Shown here piece by piece: positions 12,042 through 24,390 of a stretch of DNA of 64,000 bases; position 1 is the first letter of the stretch; each line of letters begins with the position of its first letter. The position numbers and the translations under genes were made by a program. The notes beneath the pieces are model-generated. The model did not search any database and was not told the DNA's origin. It saw only the letters and a program-made list of their open reading frames with translations. The stretch is taken from assembly GCA_038373885.1 (NCBI GenBank), contig JAWZYV010000114.1, positions 62,001 to 126,000 on the forward strand. The letters are read 5' to 3'. Source of the stretch: Cheiracanthium punctorium. Taxonomy: Eukaryota; Arthropoda; Arachnida; Araneae; Cheiracanthiidae.

Positions 12042-12095
<54 letters not shown>
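12042..12095. repeat. (TA)27 microsatellite
   Basis: Uninterrupted TA dinucleotide run. Confidence 0.95.
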
Positions 12096-12100
<5 letters not shown>

Positions 12101-13679
12101 CACTTCAGACGTTTTACAAGACCGAGGACTAAGGTAATCTCAAGAAGACAAGTATTCAATTTGCTGCTTCGGACTTCAAAATGAATTATTTTTCTTCTTA
12201 ATTTCCAATTCATTTTCAGTCTCGCTTTGAAATTGCTTTGTCTTTCAAACACTTATTTTCTCGTTCCCCTATTACTGCACTGCACTGTATTCTAGTGCTG
12301 CTAAAAAAGGGCACATTTTTCTCCCACTTTTGATGTTTCAATATTGTTTTCAAGCCTCGCTTGAACACGCTTTTTGAGATATACAGTCGTGATAAATGAT
12401 CTTATAGAAATTCTCTACCATTTCTCAATTTAACGCTGGGGAAAAAAGTGCAAAGATAAAGCAATAAATCTGCAGCGTACGGTGTTAATATCCTATTGCG
12501 ACACAGCCTGTAACGTTGCATTAAAGTTCCTCTAAAGAGGAGGGATTGCTGTGTAATGAAAATAAAATTAATAACATTTTTATAAAATATGAGACCTCTG
12601 TGTACAAGTTTTGTACCCGGTTGCGAAACAGTTCAAGAGATCATGAGAAGAATTTAGATCTTCTCTCCAGATAGGAGTTCCTGAACAGGATGACGACAGG
12701 ACAACAGGATGTCACCCAAGAGTAATTATTTTTCTTTGATCTTGTAAAAGGTTTTCCCGAGTATATTCTTCAAAAATTCTGTTCTTCCTGCATGGTTCCA
12801 TTTTTTTTCTCTTTCCAAGAATTTATATAAGATTTAAAAAAGAAAAGTAAAATAATTGTAAAGTGAGTGCTGCACTACCCTCTTTCACGTTAGATAGCGT
12901 GAAATAACTGGAATATAATTTATAAATATCGTTGGCCAGATAATGTTCTAATAGGACAGTCAAGGGTTCATCCAGTAACTTTTTTCCAGAGTCTCATTTT
13001 TGTGAAACTGTTTATTTTTGTGAATTTCAACATCTATTTTGGTGAATTTTCATATCGATTTTTTAAGTCCCTTTCTTCTTATAATAATTTACAAAACATA
13101 TTAAAACCATAGGGTAAAATGCGAATGAGGGGTCGTTTTATTTTATTTTTTATTTATTTATATTTATTTATTTATTTTTGTGTGTGAAGCGGACGTTTTA
13201 ACAGATTATGTTTTTGCGAACGGGTTGTTTATGTCATAAAGGATAAAATTTTCTTGAAATGATGATAATGTGACTTTGGTGTTATGAATTCCAAGGTTAA
13301 ATAGATTTGTTAAATTTAATAACTTTCAATTAAAAATTGATAAACAAAAAGAAAGAAATAAAAATTCAAACTATAAATAGGAGATATTTAGTTAAGAATT
13401 TTGTTTGCACTAAACCATACATTTTGTATTGGTAAAAACTGAAAGTTGGAGTCTTACTCGAATTTGTCACAAGAATATGTATTTTTTAACCCCGAAAAAC
13501 AGTCTTTAAATAAAGAAACAATGCTATTTTCAGTTTTCATATTTCAGTGAATTAAATATATTTTCCTAAAAGATCATTATCTGATCCGTGATATTTTAAA
13601 AGTATTCCAGTAACATCATATCAATCACCCAGTAGCATCATCATTATTATCAGCATCATCTAATCGATCAACAACCTGG
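12096..13679. other. no gene seen; (TTTA)n
   Basis: AT-rich. A TTTA-type microsatellite at about 13139-13176 and a CAT/TAT trinucleotide-rich patch at about 13633-13665. Confidence 0.45.
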
Positions 13680-13681
13680 TA

Positions 13682-13857
13682 CAGTGAAATCTCGGTAAGT
13701 TGGACGCCTGCAGTTCCCACAAAAGTGTCCAACTTTCAGAAATGCACTACTTATAGTGGTATACTTTCTATATTATGGATACGCCCCGCTTTCCAGAAAG
13801 TATTCAACTTACGGAGGTATCCAAGTTGGGGGATGTCCAACTTGGGAGGTTCCACAG
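13682..13857. mobile_element. pogo/Tigger-like MITE, copy 2
   Basis: TA-flanked (13680-13681 and 13858-13859). Left end CAGTGAAATCTCGGTAAGTT. Right end AACTTGGGAGGTTCCACAG, with one change from the expected CACTG. Same orientation and internal motifs as copy 1. Confidence 0.7.
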
Positions 13858-13860
13858 TAT

Positions 13861-15147
13861 TAGAAAAATAAGTATGTCTAATATGTAACAGGTGCATAGC
13901 TGCCAAATGCTCCGATTTGCCGGAGTTTCACTGGCAGTTTTAATTTGCTCCAGATACTCTATAATTAACGGTAAACTGCGAATTTTTGGTCTTAAAATTT
14001 TATTTATAGTGACAGAGAGAAATTTCAATCTCTTCTCTTCCTTCTTGTGAAGGACTACTTTTTGATAACCATTTCTTTATTCAAGTCTCCGTATAAACGA
14101 GGATAAAAAATTAACTAACATTTAATATTTAATTTATTAACTTATTAAATATTTTCAATTTTTTAAAAGAATCAAAGTTACTTAAATAAATCTTTGCAGG
14201 CAGCAGTTAATTTTAAGGTCAAATCTACCAAAAGGATCTTCATTAGAAATGTGTTTGAAATATTAATTTAAATTTTTACATACTATTTCTCTGATTTAAA
14301 ATAGTTGTGTTAGTGACTGAAATGTAGCTTATGTGTATAACACAATATAAATTTTTATAATGTAAAAGGATGCTTCTTAATTTTTAACAGATATCAAACA
14401 CTATGAGCCGTTACCCACGAATAAAAATTAATTAATAAATTGTGATATAATTTAATTACAACTTTAAAAAATGAGACACTTGAAAGTGCTACTTTTGAAA
14501 TTGATGTTTATTACTTCTTTGATAATGTTACTTTTCTGAAGTTTCAGTTTTATAATTCATTAGAGTGAACCATCTTATTTTATACGTACACTTTTTATGA
14601 CTCAATTGATATAATACTATTGCATGTCACTGCACCAAGCATTTAGCACCAATCAGCCAAGGAATCTTCCAGGTTGAAATAATTCGTTTGTCAGTTCATG
14701 AATTATGGCCAGCATCCCATAAGCTATCATTAACAGAGCTTTTACAACGACCGGCCGCCAATTACAGTATTTGCCAAATTACGTTTTATTAGATTTGTGT
14801 TGCTTGCCATCCTTCAATTCCGCATAGTTTTGGGTCTATTTTTGTCGCGTAATTTGTTACGTGCGTGTTTCCCGATGTCAGTATATAGTCTCTACCTACT
14901 TTATCTCATAAATAGGAATGTACTATATATATAAGCACACATCTATTAATAAATAATAATAATAATAATGTTTCAGATGCAAGCAACCGTGCAGGATTCC
15001 ACCCGTTCTCTAACAGGGTTGGCAAGTTTTTGACAAGTCATGATTTTATTCGACTTCATCCACGGTTTAAAAGTCATGTCAAAAACCCCTTTTTGACATA
15101 GTTTTTGACAATAACTGTCGAAAACACAACTTTTTTCTAAAATAGTG
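13861..15147. other. no gene seen; (AAT)n
   Basis: AT-rich with an AAT microsatellite at about 14948-14969. 14640-14880 is less AT-rich and unassigned. TTTTTGACAAGTCATG occurs at about 15028 and again at about 15933, so the 0.9 kb between may belong to one decayed element. Confidence 0.4.
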
Positions 15148-15263
15148 TAGTAGATGGCTGAAGTGTGAAGGTCCCGCATGCAGGCCTACCGCGCAGCTGT
15201 CGATCTAATGGTCTGGAGTTATGGGCGGTTTTCATGAGAAGTAATGTGAATACGCTTTAGAAA
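15148..15263 (+). mobile_element. tRNA-derived SINE family A, 5'-truncated copy
   Basis: Matches the body of the full SINE at 27089-27327: GGCTGAAGTGTGAAGGTCCC, then CTGTCGATCTAATGG, then GTGAATACGC. The tRNA A-box part is absent. Confidence 0.65.
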
Positions 15264-15583
15264 ATAAAATATGAATAAAAGTATGTTAAAAAACTAAATG
15301 TCATAAATATTAACTGCGTTTGTTTTGAATAATTGAATTTATTAACACAATAATATGAGAAGTATTAGAAAATTTTAAGCGTATTGATAATAAACAATCA
15401 TTATTTTAATCGCAAATTTCGGCTAATTTACTTAAAAGAGTACATTTATATTGTAATAGTGGTTTATACAGAAAGCAATAGATTGTATTTATAAGGAAAA
15501 ACAAATATTTAGACTCATCAAAAATGCTTAGCCAACTTATAGGGTCAGTATTGAATGACCGAATCATCGTTAGGGTAAATCCC

Positions 15584-15620
<37 letters not shown>

Positions 15621-17400
15621 TAATCATGGCATAAAGAATTCAAAAATTTACTTATATTCATAAATTTCAAATAAGCGGAATACTTAAGGAAGAAAAAATA
15701 TATATAAAAAATACTTATAAAAAAATACCATTTTCAGTACTTAATCTTAGCGTGACAAATAATTTGAATAGTGATATGTAATTTTAATGATATTGCATTA
15801 ATTATGAAATAAAATATCTTAAGTTTAATTTAATTAGTTTTGAAGTTTGTATTTAAAATAAAATGTTACAAATGACTGATAAAAGTGACATGCATTAGGT
15901 TTTTGTCACGTTTGTACAGCTTTTTACACGTTTTTGACAAGTCATGTCAATAACCCTATTCTCTAAACATCGTTATTAAAGCTTGCATTCCTAATTTTAG
16001 ACTCATTCGGTCTATGTGCATTGTGCATAGAAGAAGCGTATCTAGAGGGTGGATCCAGGGAGCCCTACTTTTCTTCATTTCACCCTACCCCCTCTAAAAA
16101 TCAAAGAATTTCCTTTTCTACAAAAAAGCTTGATTGCTATAGCTTTCCTATAATTTTTGTGCCCCCTCCCCTCTTCTTTTTTAACTATGTTACGCGTATA
16201 CATGGAAAACCGATTAAATTTTAGGGTTTTATTAATTTAAAACATAACTTGATAAATAAACAATCTTCATAACAAATGAATCGGTGAGTGCAGAAACCAC
16301 CTCAGTCACATTAAGGAAATTTTTCTGAAGAGAAAGAAAAAACTTCATAACTCCTCCAAATTTTCAAATATTTAAACTAATTTTTTTCCTCTGTCATAAC
16401 ATGCATTTATGTTTCTGTCATGCAAATATTACCTAATTTATGAAGTTTTATGAAGTTTTTCTCTCTCTTGAAAAAAATTTCCTGTTTGTGACTGAGGTAG
16501 TTTCTGCACTCAACATTCAAATGCATTCTTTAATTTAACAATGCAGTGAGTCCAGCCAGTTATGTACAAATGAGAGAGTTGGGGGTTCAATACCCCTCCC
16601 TCACATAGACTAATAATAGACTGTGTATGAATTTTCAATTTTTAACAGAGATTGCGCCTTGCCTTATGTACTTGCTGGACTGAACCAGGCTGAATTGTCC
16701 TCCGTGGTCAGGTGCAGATCTCAGGCTTTCAAACATTTAAGTGCTAAAGTAATTTAAAAAGGCATAGTATGTTATAAAAAATTCCAGTATAGCGACGTTT
16801 GGGGTTGGAAGGGAAGCAAGACATCGTTTTCCTCCTATACGTCACTTCCCCGCCCATGGGTACAGATAAAAATGTATCTGTCTGTGAGTCTTTCGACACC
16901 CCCCTTTCATAAAAGATTTACGTGTACGCCTCTGATGTAGTCTACTTTTTACAGGAAATTAACGAATTGTTAAGAATATCCGAATCGCTATACATAACAT
17001 CGTATTTATAATACGGTAATCGCAATATCCGAATCGTTGAGAAAGCAATTAAAACGGCGGACCAAACTTTTCGTAATATACAGTTTTTGCTATTACGGGA
17101 TTCGACTGTACTGAAATAAATTTGCTAACATTAAATTATCAAAAGTAAAATTTTCATCATTTTTAATTGCTTAACATTTTAAATAAAATTATTAGTATGG
17201 AATTCAATTCTGTATAAATATAACTGTCATTTATCGTGTTTCGTGTAAAATGAAGCATGGAAATGTTTAAATTGGGCTGAAAGAAAAATATTTGTCCAAA
17301 GCCCTGCAATGGTTATAAACGAGAAACGAAAGTGTTCATTGTACAGGTGCGCTACTCTAAGTTGCTGAAAGCAATGTGGATTTGTATAGTTCTTAGGCCT
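15264..17400. other. no gene seen; A29 tract and transposon-end fragments
   Basis: A tract at 15588-15616. CGTGTACGCCTCTG at about 16921-16935 resembles a hAT terminus. GGGATTCGACTG at about 17098-17110, followed by TA, resembles a pogo-like terminus. Neither has a confirmed partner end. 16020-16200 also looks like a decayed MITE. Confidence 0.35.
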
Positions 17401-17439
17401 TTTTAATACTTTTCCAACCAGGTTGAAAAGTGTTTATAA

Positions 17440-17735
17440 TTTCGGTTTGTCCGTCCGTCGGATTACTCACAAGTCAAACATTGGCGCAACAGCCCCTCTG
17501 CGGAGCCAAGGCCTGCGCCGCTCAACCGCGCCTTCACAACCATGGGTCCGGGGGGCGGATGCATATGCCTCGGCCAGGTGGTCAGCCTGACGCGAAGCCC
17601 CCAGCCTTAGTGTTTGACCCCGAGCAAGCTTGGTCCTCATTTTATCGACCCACTCAAGGGATGAAAGCATGAGTCGACCTTGCCCAGCCCGGAATTCGAG
17701 CCCCGGACCTGTGGGACGGCAGCGCATGCATGCAT
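17440..17735 (-). mobile_element. tRNA-derived SINE (family D)
   Basis: GC-rich block. On the minus strand a degenerate B box (GGCTCGAATTCC) near 17700 is followed by GGGTCGATAAAATGAGGACC and ACCACCTGGCCGAGGC, a conserved-looking SINE body. Open frames on both strands (17430-17672, 17467-17793, 17630-17854) overlap it and are best read as by-products of the GC content. Confidence 0.55.
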
Positions 17736-18796
17736 GGATTACTACGAAATTTATATATGCAACTATCACGTACTGTACCATGTACGTACCCATGTTTCCT
17801 ATTGAAAATGGTGAATGTAATATTTATAATTCTGTAACAGCAGCAGCCGGGTAATTCAGGAAATTAGTAATTCGGGATTGTAGACACATTTCTTTCACTT
17901 CACTGTGAATTTTACGTTTATCCACACGCAGGTTTTTGTGAATGCCTTTTCAAACTTAGAACTTTTTTCTCATTGACTGTTTGAATGAGCGGTTAACCTA
18001 AAAAGATAGTTTTCTTTAAAATATGTGGGCCCTTAAAAAATTTATGGCGTAATCGAACTTTTTCTAAGTAATGCGTAAGTCATTAGTCTAAAAAGTGCCG
18101 CACGTATATAATAGTTTGAAACCCTTGGTATAGTGTCAGTTACACATACATTTTCTTAAATAAGGGGGTGGGGGGCTCTTAAAAAGCGTTTATTTTACAG
18201 TCATTAAAACAACACGATGCCTTTAAATTTTATGTAGATGCTATTTCTTATTTAGAAATTAATGTATATTTATGAGAAATATATTCAGCAAATGAAATTT
18301 GAAACTAATATACTTTTATATTTTGTCAAAAGTATGTTTTCGACAGCTGTTTTAGCTGCAATGCAATTAATTAGTAATAAAGTTTATGAATTTATAAGCT
18401 TTGATTGTATTTATTTTTTTTATGTTTTTAATACTTTCTTTTGTATGTTTACGAACGAATGATAAATAGAAATATTTTTAATGTGCCCACACAGGTATTT
18501 GTTAACGTAGACCTTGTATTTTTTTTTAAATTATTAATCAAGTTTAAATTTCCGCTAGGTATTAATAAGGTCTTGTCCTAACTACACTGACTATAAAGAA
18601 AAATATTCACCGACAAGTTCTTGCAAAGTAAGTCTTTCAATTAACATTATACGTGTTCGCATGCAAGTTTGAATTCAGTATAAATAAGGCTTCATTTATC
18701 GTCTCTTTTTAATTTTTGTAACCGATTTTACCATGCATTGGAGTCTTCAAAAAATAATTATTGCAGTTTATTTTTCAGCCATTTAGAGATATTCAG
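17736..18796. other. no gene seen
   Basis: AT-rich, with no coding or repeat signal beyond a G-rich patch at about 18165-18177. Confidence 0.45.
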
Positions 18797-18995
18797 TAAG
18801 GGTGTTCCACCTGAAGAGCATTCATCGTCACAGGACTTTTGAACAGCTTTAAAATCTACTAAACCAATGATGTTTATGTTTATCACTCCAAAAAATTAAT
18901 AGTGGTTCTTCACCCTATGCACTATGGACTAACAGTAACAGTAAACCAGTATGTCTCATGCCACTTACAGAAAAATTCAAAAAGTTCTCCCAAAA
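18797..18995 (+). mobile_element. long-TIR MITE family 2, truncated copy
   Basis: TAAGGGTGTTCCACCTGAAG, then GACTTTTGAACAGCTTTAAA, then CTTCACCCTATGCACTATGG, all as in the full copies at 38164 and 38882. The distal half is missing or unrecognisable. Confidence 0.65.
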
Positions 18996-19242
18996 ATAAA
19001 TAATTTGGAATGAAAGGGAATGAAAAATATTTTGAAAGTCTTAACTTCAAATTTGCATAGGAAATCCAAGTTTAAACTTTCCTCAAATTTTAGTCAGTAA
19101 GACATGAATGTTATGATTTTTCCGATTTAATGGTGTCTGCATCCTAGCAAAAGGGAAGTGTTAGATTAACGTTGCAAAGCAAAAATGAATAATTGCTTAG
19201 CAGGAGAAAAAATTAAACTTGCTTTCAGGGCATTATATATTA
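18996..19242. other. no gene seen
   Basis: Unassigned AT-rich sequence, possibly the decayed remainder of the family 2 MITE. Confidence 0.35.
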
Positions 19243-19406
19243 CACGTGGGCAACCGCCGGCCCTACACGGCTTTTGATCCTCCTGCAAAACGTATCAGAA
19301 CCCCGTATAAATCCATATAAACCGTTCAAAATCCCAATTAAATGGCCCGCGACTTCGCTAACATCCTGAAGTTTGGCCCAAACTTTTCAAAGGTTGCAAC
19401 TACTTG
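19243..19406 (-). mobile_element. hAT MITE, relative of 51201-51428
   Basis: Ends CACGTGGGCAACC and GGTTGCAACTACTTG. The body matches the reverse complement of the 51201 element (CGGCTTTTGATCC, then CCCCGTATAAA, then GACTTCGCTAACAT, then GTTTGGCCC). Flanking octamers ATATATTA and GTATATCA agree at 6 of 8 positions, a decayed target duplication. Confidence 0.7.
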
Positions 19407-20220
19407 GTATATCATGTTTAATAATTTCCAGTTTTCGATATTTAGAAACTGAATACTAAGTATAACTCGTATATAATTTTATTAATACCATTACTCAATA
19501 TATTTACTACATATATTTTACTTTAGTTTGTGGCACCAGAAAGTTGTAATAATTTCTAGAGTTTATAAATAGCTGAAATTCAACTGAATCTTAGTCTCAT
19601 TGTTATTGTTTTTACACAGAAAATTATCTTCGAATTTATTTAAATTGTGAAATTGCTTATGACGTAATCAGAAGATCAAAGGCTATTGTTTTGCATTATC
19701 ATTTGTCTGTAATAAGACTAATACTTTAATATTTTTATTTAATGTACCATTGAAGCATACATGCCTTAACTTTAACACTAAGGATGTTTAAATTATTTTA
19801 ATATCTCCAGAAAATCCACGAATGGCTGATGGATGAGAAAATATCTTTAATTTTTACCGACTGTTTTTGAGTGGTCCAAAAAGTATTGGCGCATCGAAAT
19901 TGATCCAAACCTGAGACGTGGGAGAAAAAAGAAATTTTGGGGTTTTGTTCAAAATCAACATTTTTTTCAGGTTGAGGTTTCAGTTTTACTTATTTTTATT
20001 TAACTTTTTTTAATAACAGCTGAAAAACAAATTTGAGTACAGACACAAGGAATACAAGAAAGAGTGAATGGTTCTTTGACTCTTAGAATTTCATTATTTT
20101 TCTTTTCGCAGATGTAATTACTGAATTCATAAATTAATGATTTATGCACAAAAGTTTAGGAATGGAAATTTTAAGTCATAAAAATTATTTTAAGCAATTT
20201 TATTACGTATATATATGTCT
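19407..20220. other. no gene seen
   Basis: AT-rich, with no recognisable element. Confidence 0.45.
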
Positions 20221-20350
20221 CACCATGGGTACGTCCCCCATTGAGCGGCTGTCGATTTAACGGTCTGTAGTTTTGGTTGTTTTTCTCCAGATGTAACGTA
20301 ATGACGCTTTAAAACCCCTTAGAAAATACCCCGAGGAATTCACTCCCATA
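20221..20350 (+). mobile_element. tRNA-derived SINE family A, truncated copy
   Basis: CGGCTGTCGATTTAACGGTC, then CTCCAGATGTAACG, then CCCCTTAGAAA match the 3' two-thirds of the full SINE at 27089. Confidence 0.65.
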
Positions 20351-20387
20351 CTAGGCCGATCGCTCATGCGTAGACGTTGCCATAAAA

Positions 20388-20404
20388 ACACGCACGCGCG
20401 CGCG

Positions 20405-20436
<32 letters not shown>
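20388..20436. repeat. (CG/CA/TA)n compound microsatellite
   Basis: CG-rich then CA then TA dinucleotide run abutting the 5' end of the Helitron. Confidence 0.9.
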
Positions 20437-20437
<1 letters not shown>

Positions 20438-20579
20438 CTTTATAAATAAAATTAGACTTTTGTCTGTACATTTATTGTAATTGAAAAATTTTGCGATTTC
20501 TATCCGTTTCAAGCACCCGGGAATCCGATGCGACCCTCAAAAAAAAAGTTTGTCTGTCTGTCATTCTGTCCGTGACGCT

Positions 20580-22147
20580 CCCTAATAGCACAACAGTCCC
20601 CTGTGACTGAAATGCGACCACACAATACTGTCACAATAGAGTTTCAAACAGTCGCCGCGACTCCGCAGCAAAGTCACGCTAGAGTCCCTATGTCCTCTCG
20701 CTGTGTAGTCGCATTGCGACCGTTCAGAGAAGTCACGATGAGATAGTTTTGCGACAGCGGAAAAATTCGGGGAAAAAGAGTTACCGAAAATATACACCAG
20801 ATGGCAGCACCAAACTCTCATGCAAGAAGAAGTTGAGGTCCAGAATCGAACCAGGGATCTACTGGTTATTAGCCCAGCATCTTACCGCAACGCTGTGATT
20901 ACCGTGCTCGGGAACCTTTAAAAGTAAACTGACGGCTGCAAAAGCTAGTTCTGACGGCTTCTTTTGGAAATTTAAAATTTTTCTGTGAGTATTTTATAAA
21001 TAAGTTTTATATATAAATATATGTATTTATTTTTAAATAATATAAAAAATATCATTATTTTCAGGAGATAATGTGCTGTTTTATTTAGGTATTCATCCGA
21101 AAAAACTAATGATTTATTGAAATTTTTTATTCGGTTATGAAATAAATTTGTAATGTGCGACATGTGAGGTTTGATATATATTAAGGTATGAGGGATAAGA
21201 TTTATATTTTTGCTATATTTTGCCTAAAAGGGATTTCATATAAAAATAAATAAAATTAATTGGAAAAACATGCATTAGATAAAATAAATAAAGTATTTTT
21301 GACTTAGACCCATAGTTTTATCTCAAATTTTTCGTAGTGGAACTTTCAAACATACCAGAGACGTATTTAAAGGGGGAGGGGATCTGAAAACTTAAAGCAA
21401 TTATTAAAAAACAGCAATTTTGAGACATTTGTATTTACTCTAGTAACAATAAGGTTGAAAATACCGGATAGTCCCTCCTCCCATCCGAAATTTAAACCTT
21501 ACATACGCTATCGAAACATATATGCCATTGGGATATGAAAGAAATTGTTAATTTTACTCACAGATACTTAGTTTTCACTTTTGATTAGAACTCTTAACTC
21601 TAATATTTTTAAGAATAATATTTCTTTATAAATAATATTGCCTTGTTTAAACGAAATAATTTAAAAGTTAATATATTAAACTAAATTCCATTACTACATA
21701 ACTACGAGGTTTTATTGAATTACTATTTTCGGATTTATTTATTAAATGTTTCAGGAAAGAAATTGTCATAAAATATTAGAAAAAAATGAGTATGTATCCA
21801 AAGTCGCAAAAGCGGCCAGTGTGACGTCATTTTGAAGTCCAAAAAAATCAGTAGTCGCAAAATAGTCACACAGTGACTTCACAGTGGAGTCACTGAGCGA
21901 CCAATCACATACTAGTCACGTGGTGATTTCACAGTGGAGTCACTTAGCGACCGATCGCATGCTGGTCACATGGTGACTTCACGGCGACGTCACCTGGTGA
22001 CTGGTCACAAATAAACTTCACAGTGACCACACAGTAGAGTCACATCACTCACAAGTCACAATGTGAGTAGTATGTGACAGTCCTGTGACAAATGTGACCC
22101 TCTGTGACGTCACAGAGACTCTTTTGTGACCATCTGTGCTATTAGGG
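20580..22147. mobile_element. unclassified TIR transposon rich in GTGAC/GTCAC motifs
   Basis: Perfect 13-bp TIRs, CCCTAATAGCACA and its complement, bound a 1568-bp insert. Helitron copy 2 has the empty site: GTGACGCT joined to a T-rich stretch and GTTTAAGC. Both subterminal zones are packed with GTGAC or GTCAC pentamers. The right one includes about four units of roughly 50 bp (starts near 21865, 21914, 21964, 22003). A tRNA-like sequence lies near the left side. No transposase ORF. The target duplication is unclear, since filled and empty sites differ by about one base in a T run. Confidence 0.75.
20816..20915 (-). other. tRNA-Ile-like relic inside the insert
   Basis: On the minus strand, GCGGTAAGATGCTGGGCTAA, then TAACCAG, then CCTGGTTCGATTCTGG. 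The B box (GGTTCGATTC) is intact. The loop could present AAT (Ile). The acceptor stem was not verified. Probably a SINE head or captured tRNA pseudogene. Confidence 0.4.
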
Positions 22148-22154
22148 TTTTTTT

Positions 22155-24210
22155 GTTTAAGCATCAAGCAAAAACGTCTGAAGCGAATGACATGAAATTG
22201 GGTGTCATGATAGGTGGTCACTCAACTTAAAACATAGGCGGCGAATTTTCAAAAAAATCTTGATTAGATTTTCAGATTTTGCGAAAATCGTTTCAAACTG
22301 CGTAAATTTGTGTTCAAGCATCACGCAAAAACGACTGAAGCGAATGATATGAAATTGGGTGTCATGATAGGTGGTCACTCAACTTAAAACATAGGCGTCC
22401 AATTTCTAAAAAATCTTGATTGGATTTTGAGATTTTGCGAAAATCCTTTCAAAATGCGTAAATTTGTGTTCAAGCATCACGTAAGAACGACTGAATCGAA
22501 TGATATGAAATTGGGGGTCATGATAGGTGGTTACTCAACTTAAAACATAGGCGTCCAATTTCTAAAAAATCTTGATAGGATTTTGAGATTTTGCGAAAAT
22601 CCTCTCAAAATGCGTAAATTTGTGTTCAAGCATCACGTAAGAACGACTGAATCGAATGATATGAAATTGGGTGTCATGATAGGTGGTCACTCAACTTAAA
22701 ACATTGTCGTCGAATTTTTAAAAAATCCTGATTAGATTTTGAAATTTTGCGAAAATTATTTCAAATTGCGTAAATTTGTGTTCGCACATCACGCAATAAC
22801 TACAAAGGGTAAAAAATGATATTTGGTGAAATGATAGGTGGTCACTCACCTTAAACTATAAGCATCAAATTAAAAAAAGTCGATCAGATTTCGAGATTTT
22901 GTGAAAATCGTTTAAAACGGAGTGAATCTTTGTTCCCGCATTACGTAATAGCGACTAAAGCGAATGATATGAAATTTGGTCACACGATAGATGGTTGCTC
23001 AACATAAACTACAGGAGTCCAATTTTTTAAACATTTTTATTAGATTTTGAGATTTTGTGAAAATTCTCTCAAAATACGTTTATATTTCTTCAAACATCAC
23101 GTAATAACGACTAATACGAATGATACGAAATTGAGTGATATGATAGGTAGTTGCTAATCTTAAGGGGTCAGGTACCTTTGAGCGTTGAAAATCTCCACGA
23201 AAATTGACCATAACTGTATTTGCCATAGCTAAACAAGTAGCAATTCTGTAAACTTGTAATTTTTACCAGTTATTTAGAAAGCTTTTATGAACCTTTTACA
23301 GCTCTTGGAATAGTTCTACATATTAAATTAAATTTTCTATAACTAAAAATATTCGAACTTATTTTTTGCTATTTTACAGTCTTGCGCGCAGCATTTCATA
23401 AAATATATGTATCACAGTAAAATAAAAAATGTTATAGACATAGAAAAATAGCTTATTATTAAAATGACGAAAAATAATTTTGCTGGGACTTTCCTTTCCC
23501 TTTAAAAAAAGAATAATTGCAATTTTTATAACTTTCATTTGCATAATTATGCAAATAAATGCAAAAATTATAACGTTACAGGCATCCCAACAAAATTCTT
23601 TTTCGTCATTTTAATTTAAGGATATTTTTCTTTGTGTATTGAAATTTTTAAGTTACTGTGCTATATATATTTTATGAAATGTTGCGCGCAAGACTGCAAA
23701 TAATCAAAAAATGAGCTCGAATACTTTTAGTTATACCAAATTTAATTTAATATGTAGAACTATTCCAAGAGCTGTAAAAGGTTCATAAAAGCTTTGTAAA
23801 TAACTGGTAAAAAATGCAAGTTTACAGTATTGTTACTTGTAGAGCTATTGCAAATGCAGTTATGGTCAATTTTCGTGGGGATTTTCAGCGCTCAAAGGTA
23901 CCTGACCCCTTAATTTATAGGCGTTGAATTTTTAAATTATTTTGATTACATTTTGAGATTTTGCGAAAATCGTTTTAAAATGCTGAAAATTTGTTCCAGC
24001 ATCACGAAATAAAGACTGCAGGGAATGAAACGAATTTGGGTGACATGATAGGTTGTCACTCAACTTAAATTCTAGGCTTCAAATTTTTTAAAAATTTTGA
24101 TTAAATTTTGAGATTTTGCGAAAATTATTTCAATATGCGTAAATATTCGTTCGCGGATCACATAATTACGACTAAAGCGAATGAAATGATATTACTTAGT
24201 TACTCTCTAA
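22155..24210 (+). repeat. ~155-bp minisatellite, 9 units (Helitron copy 1)
   Basis: Unit landmarks are the phrase AGCATCACGCAAAAACGACT, then GAATGATATGAAATTGGGTG, then TCATGATAGGTGGTCACTCA, then GATTTTGCGAAAATC. Unit starts are near 22161, 22317, 22473, 22627, 22782, 22935, 23091, 23997 and 24153. The gap between the seventh and eighth is the inserted foldback transposon. Confidence 0.88.
23164..23909. mobile_element. TTAA-flanked foldback transposon, 746 bp
   Basis: Termini GGGGTCAGGTACCTTTGAGC and its complement, flanked by TTAA at 23160-23163 and 23910-23913. The arms are reverse complements almost to the centre near 23530. Helitron copy 2 has the empty site AATCTTAATTTATAGG, so removing the element plus one TTAA restores it exactly. 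A TA duplication is equally consistent. No ORF. Confidence 0.88.
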
Positions 24211-24390
24211 CCTGTAATATTTTAACAATACATAAAAATTATAGCTTCGCTTTCTTTACTTTGGCAACATACTGCATCCATTCTGTGTACTCCTACAATG
24301 CTGACGAAAGTTCTTGCTTTTTGGAAATTTGCATTCACTAACCCGTCGAGGACGGGTACTTCAGCTAGTATAATATATATAATATATATG

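Larger units (their letters stand above)
20437..24368 (+). mobile_element. non-autonomous Helitron family 1, copy 1 (with nested inserts)
   Basis: The 5' end is TC preceded by A (20436). The 3' end has the hairpin ACCCGTC-GAG-GACGGGT (24341-24357), then ACTTCAG, then CTAG at 24365-24368 followed by T. This is the classical Helitron architecture: A|T insertion, a 3' stem-loop a few bases from a CTRR end and no target duplication. There is no Rep/helicase ORF. The interior is mostly a ~155-bp tandem array. Two foreign transposons (20580-22147 and 23164-23909) are inserted in it. A second copy lies at 25292-26436. Confidence 0.9.

Noticed and set aside
12022..12252. 76-codon minus ORF
   Set aside because: Largely an Ile-Tyr run from the (TA)n microsatellite.
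16020..16200. hAT-like MITE suggested by GCGTATCTAG and C-rich text
   Set aside because: Ends could not be paired and no octamer duplication was found.
17430..17854. Three overlapping ORFs of 74-108 codons
   Set aside because: They overlap on both strands within a GC-rich SINE-like block and show no protein motif.
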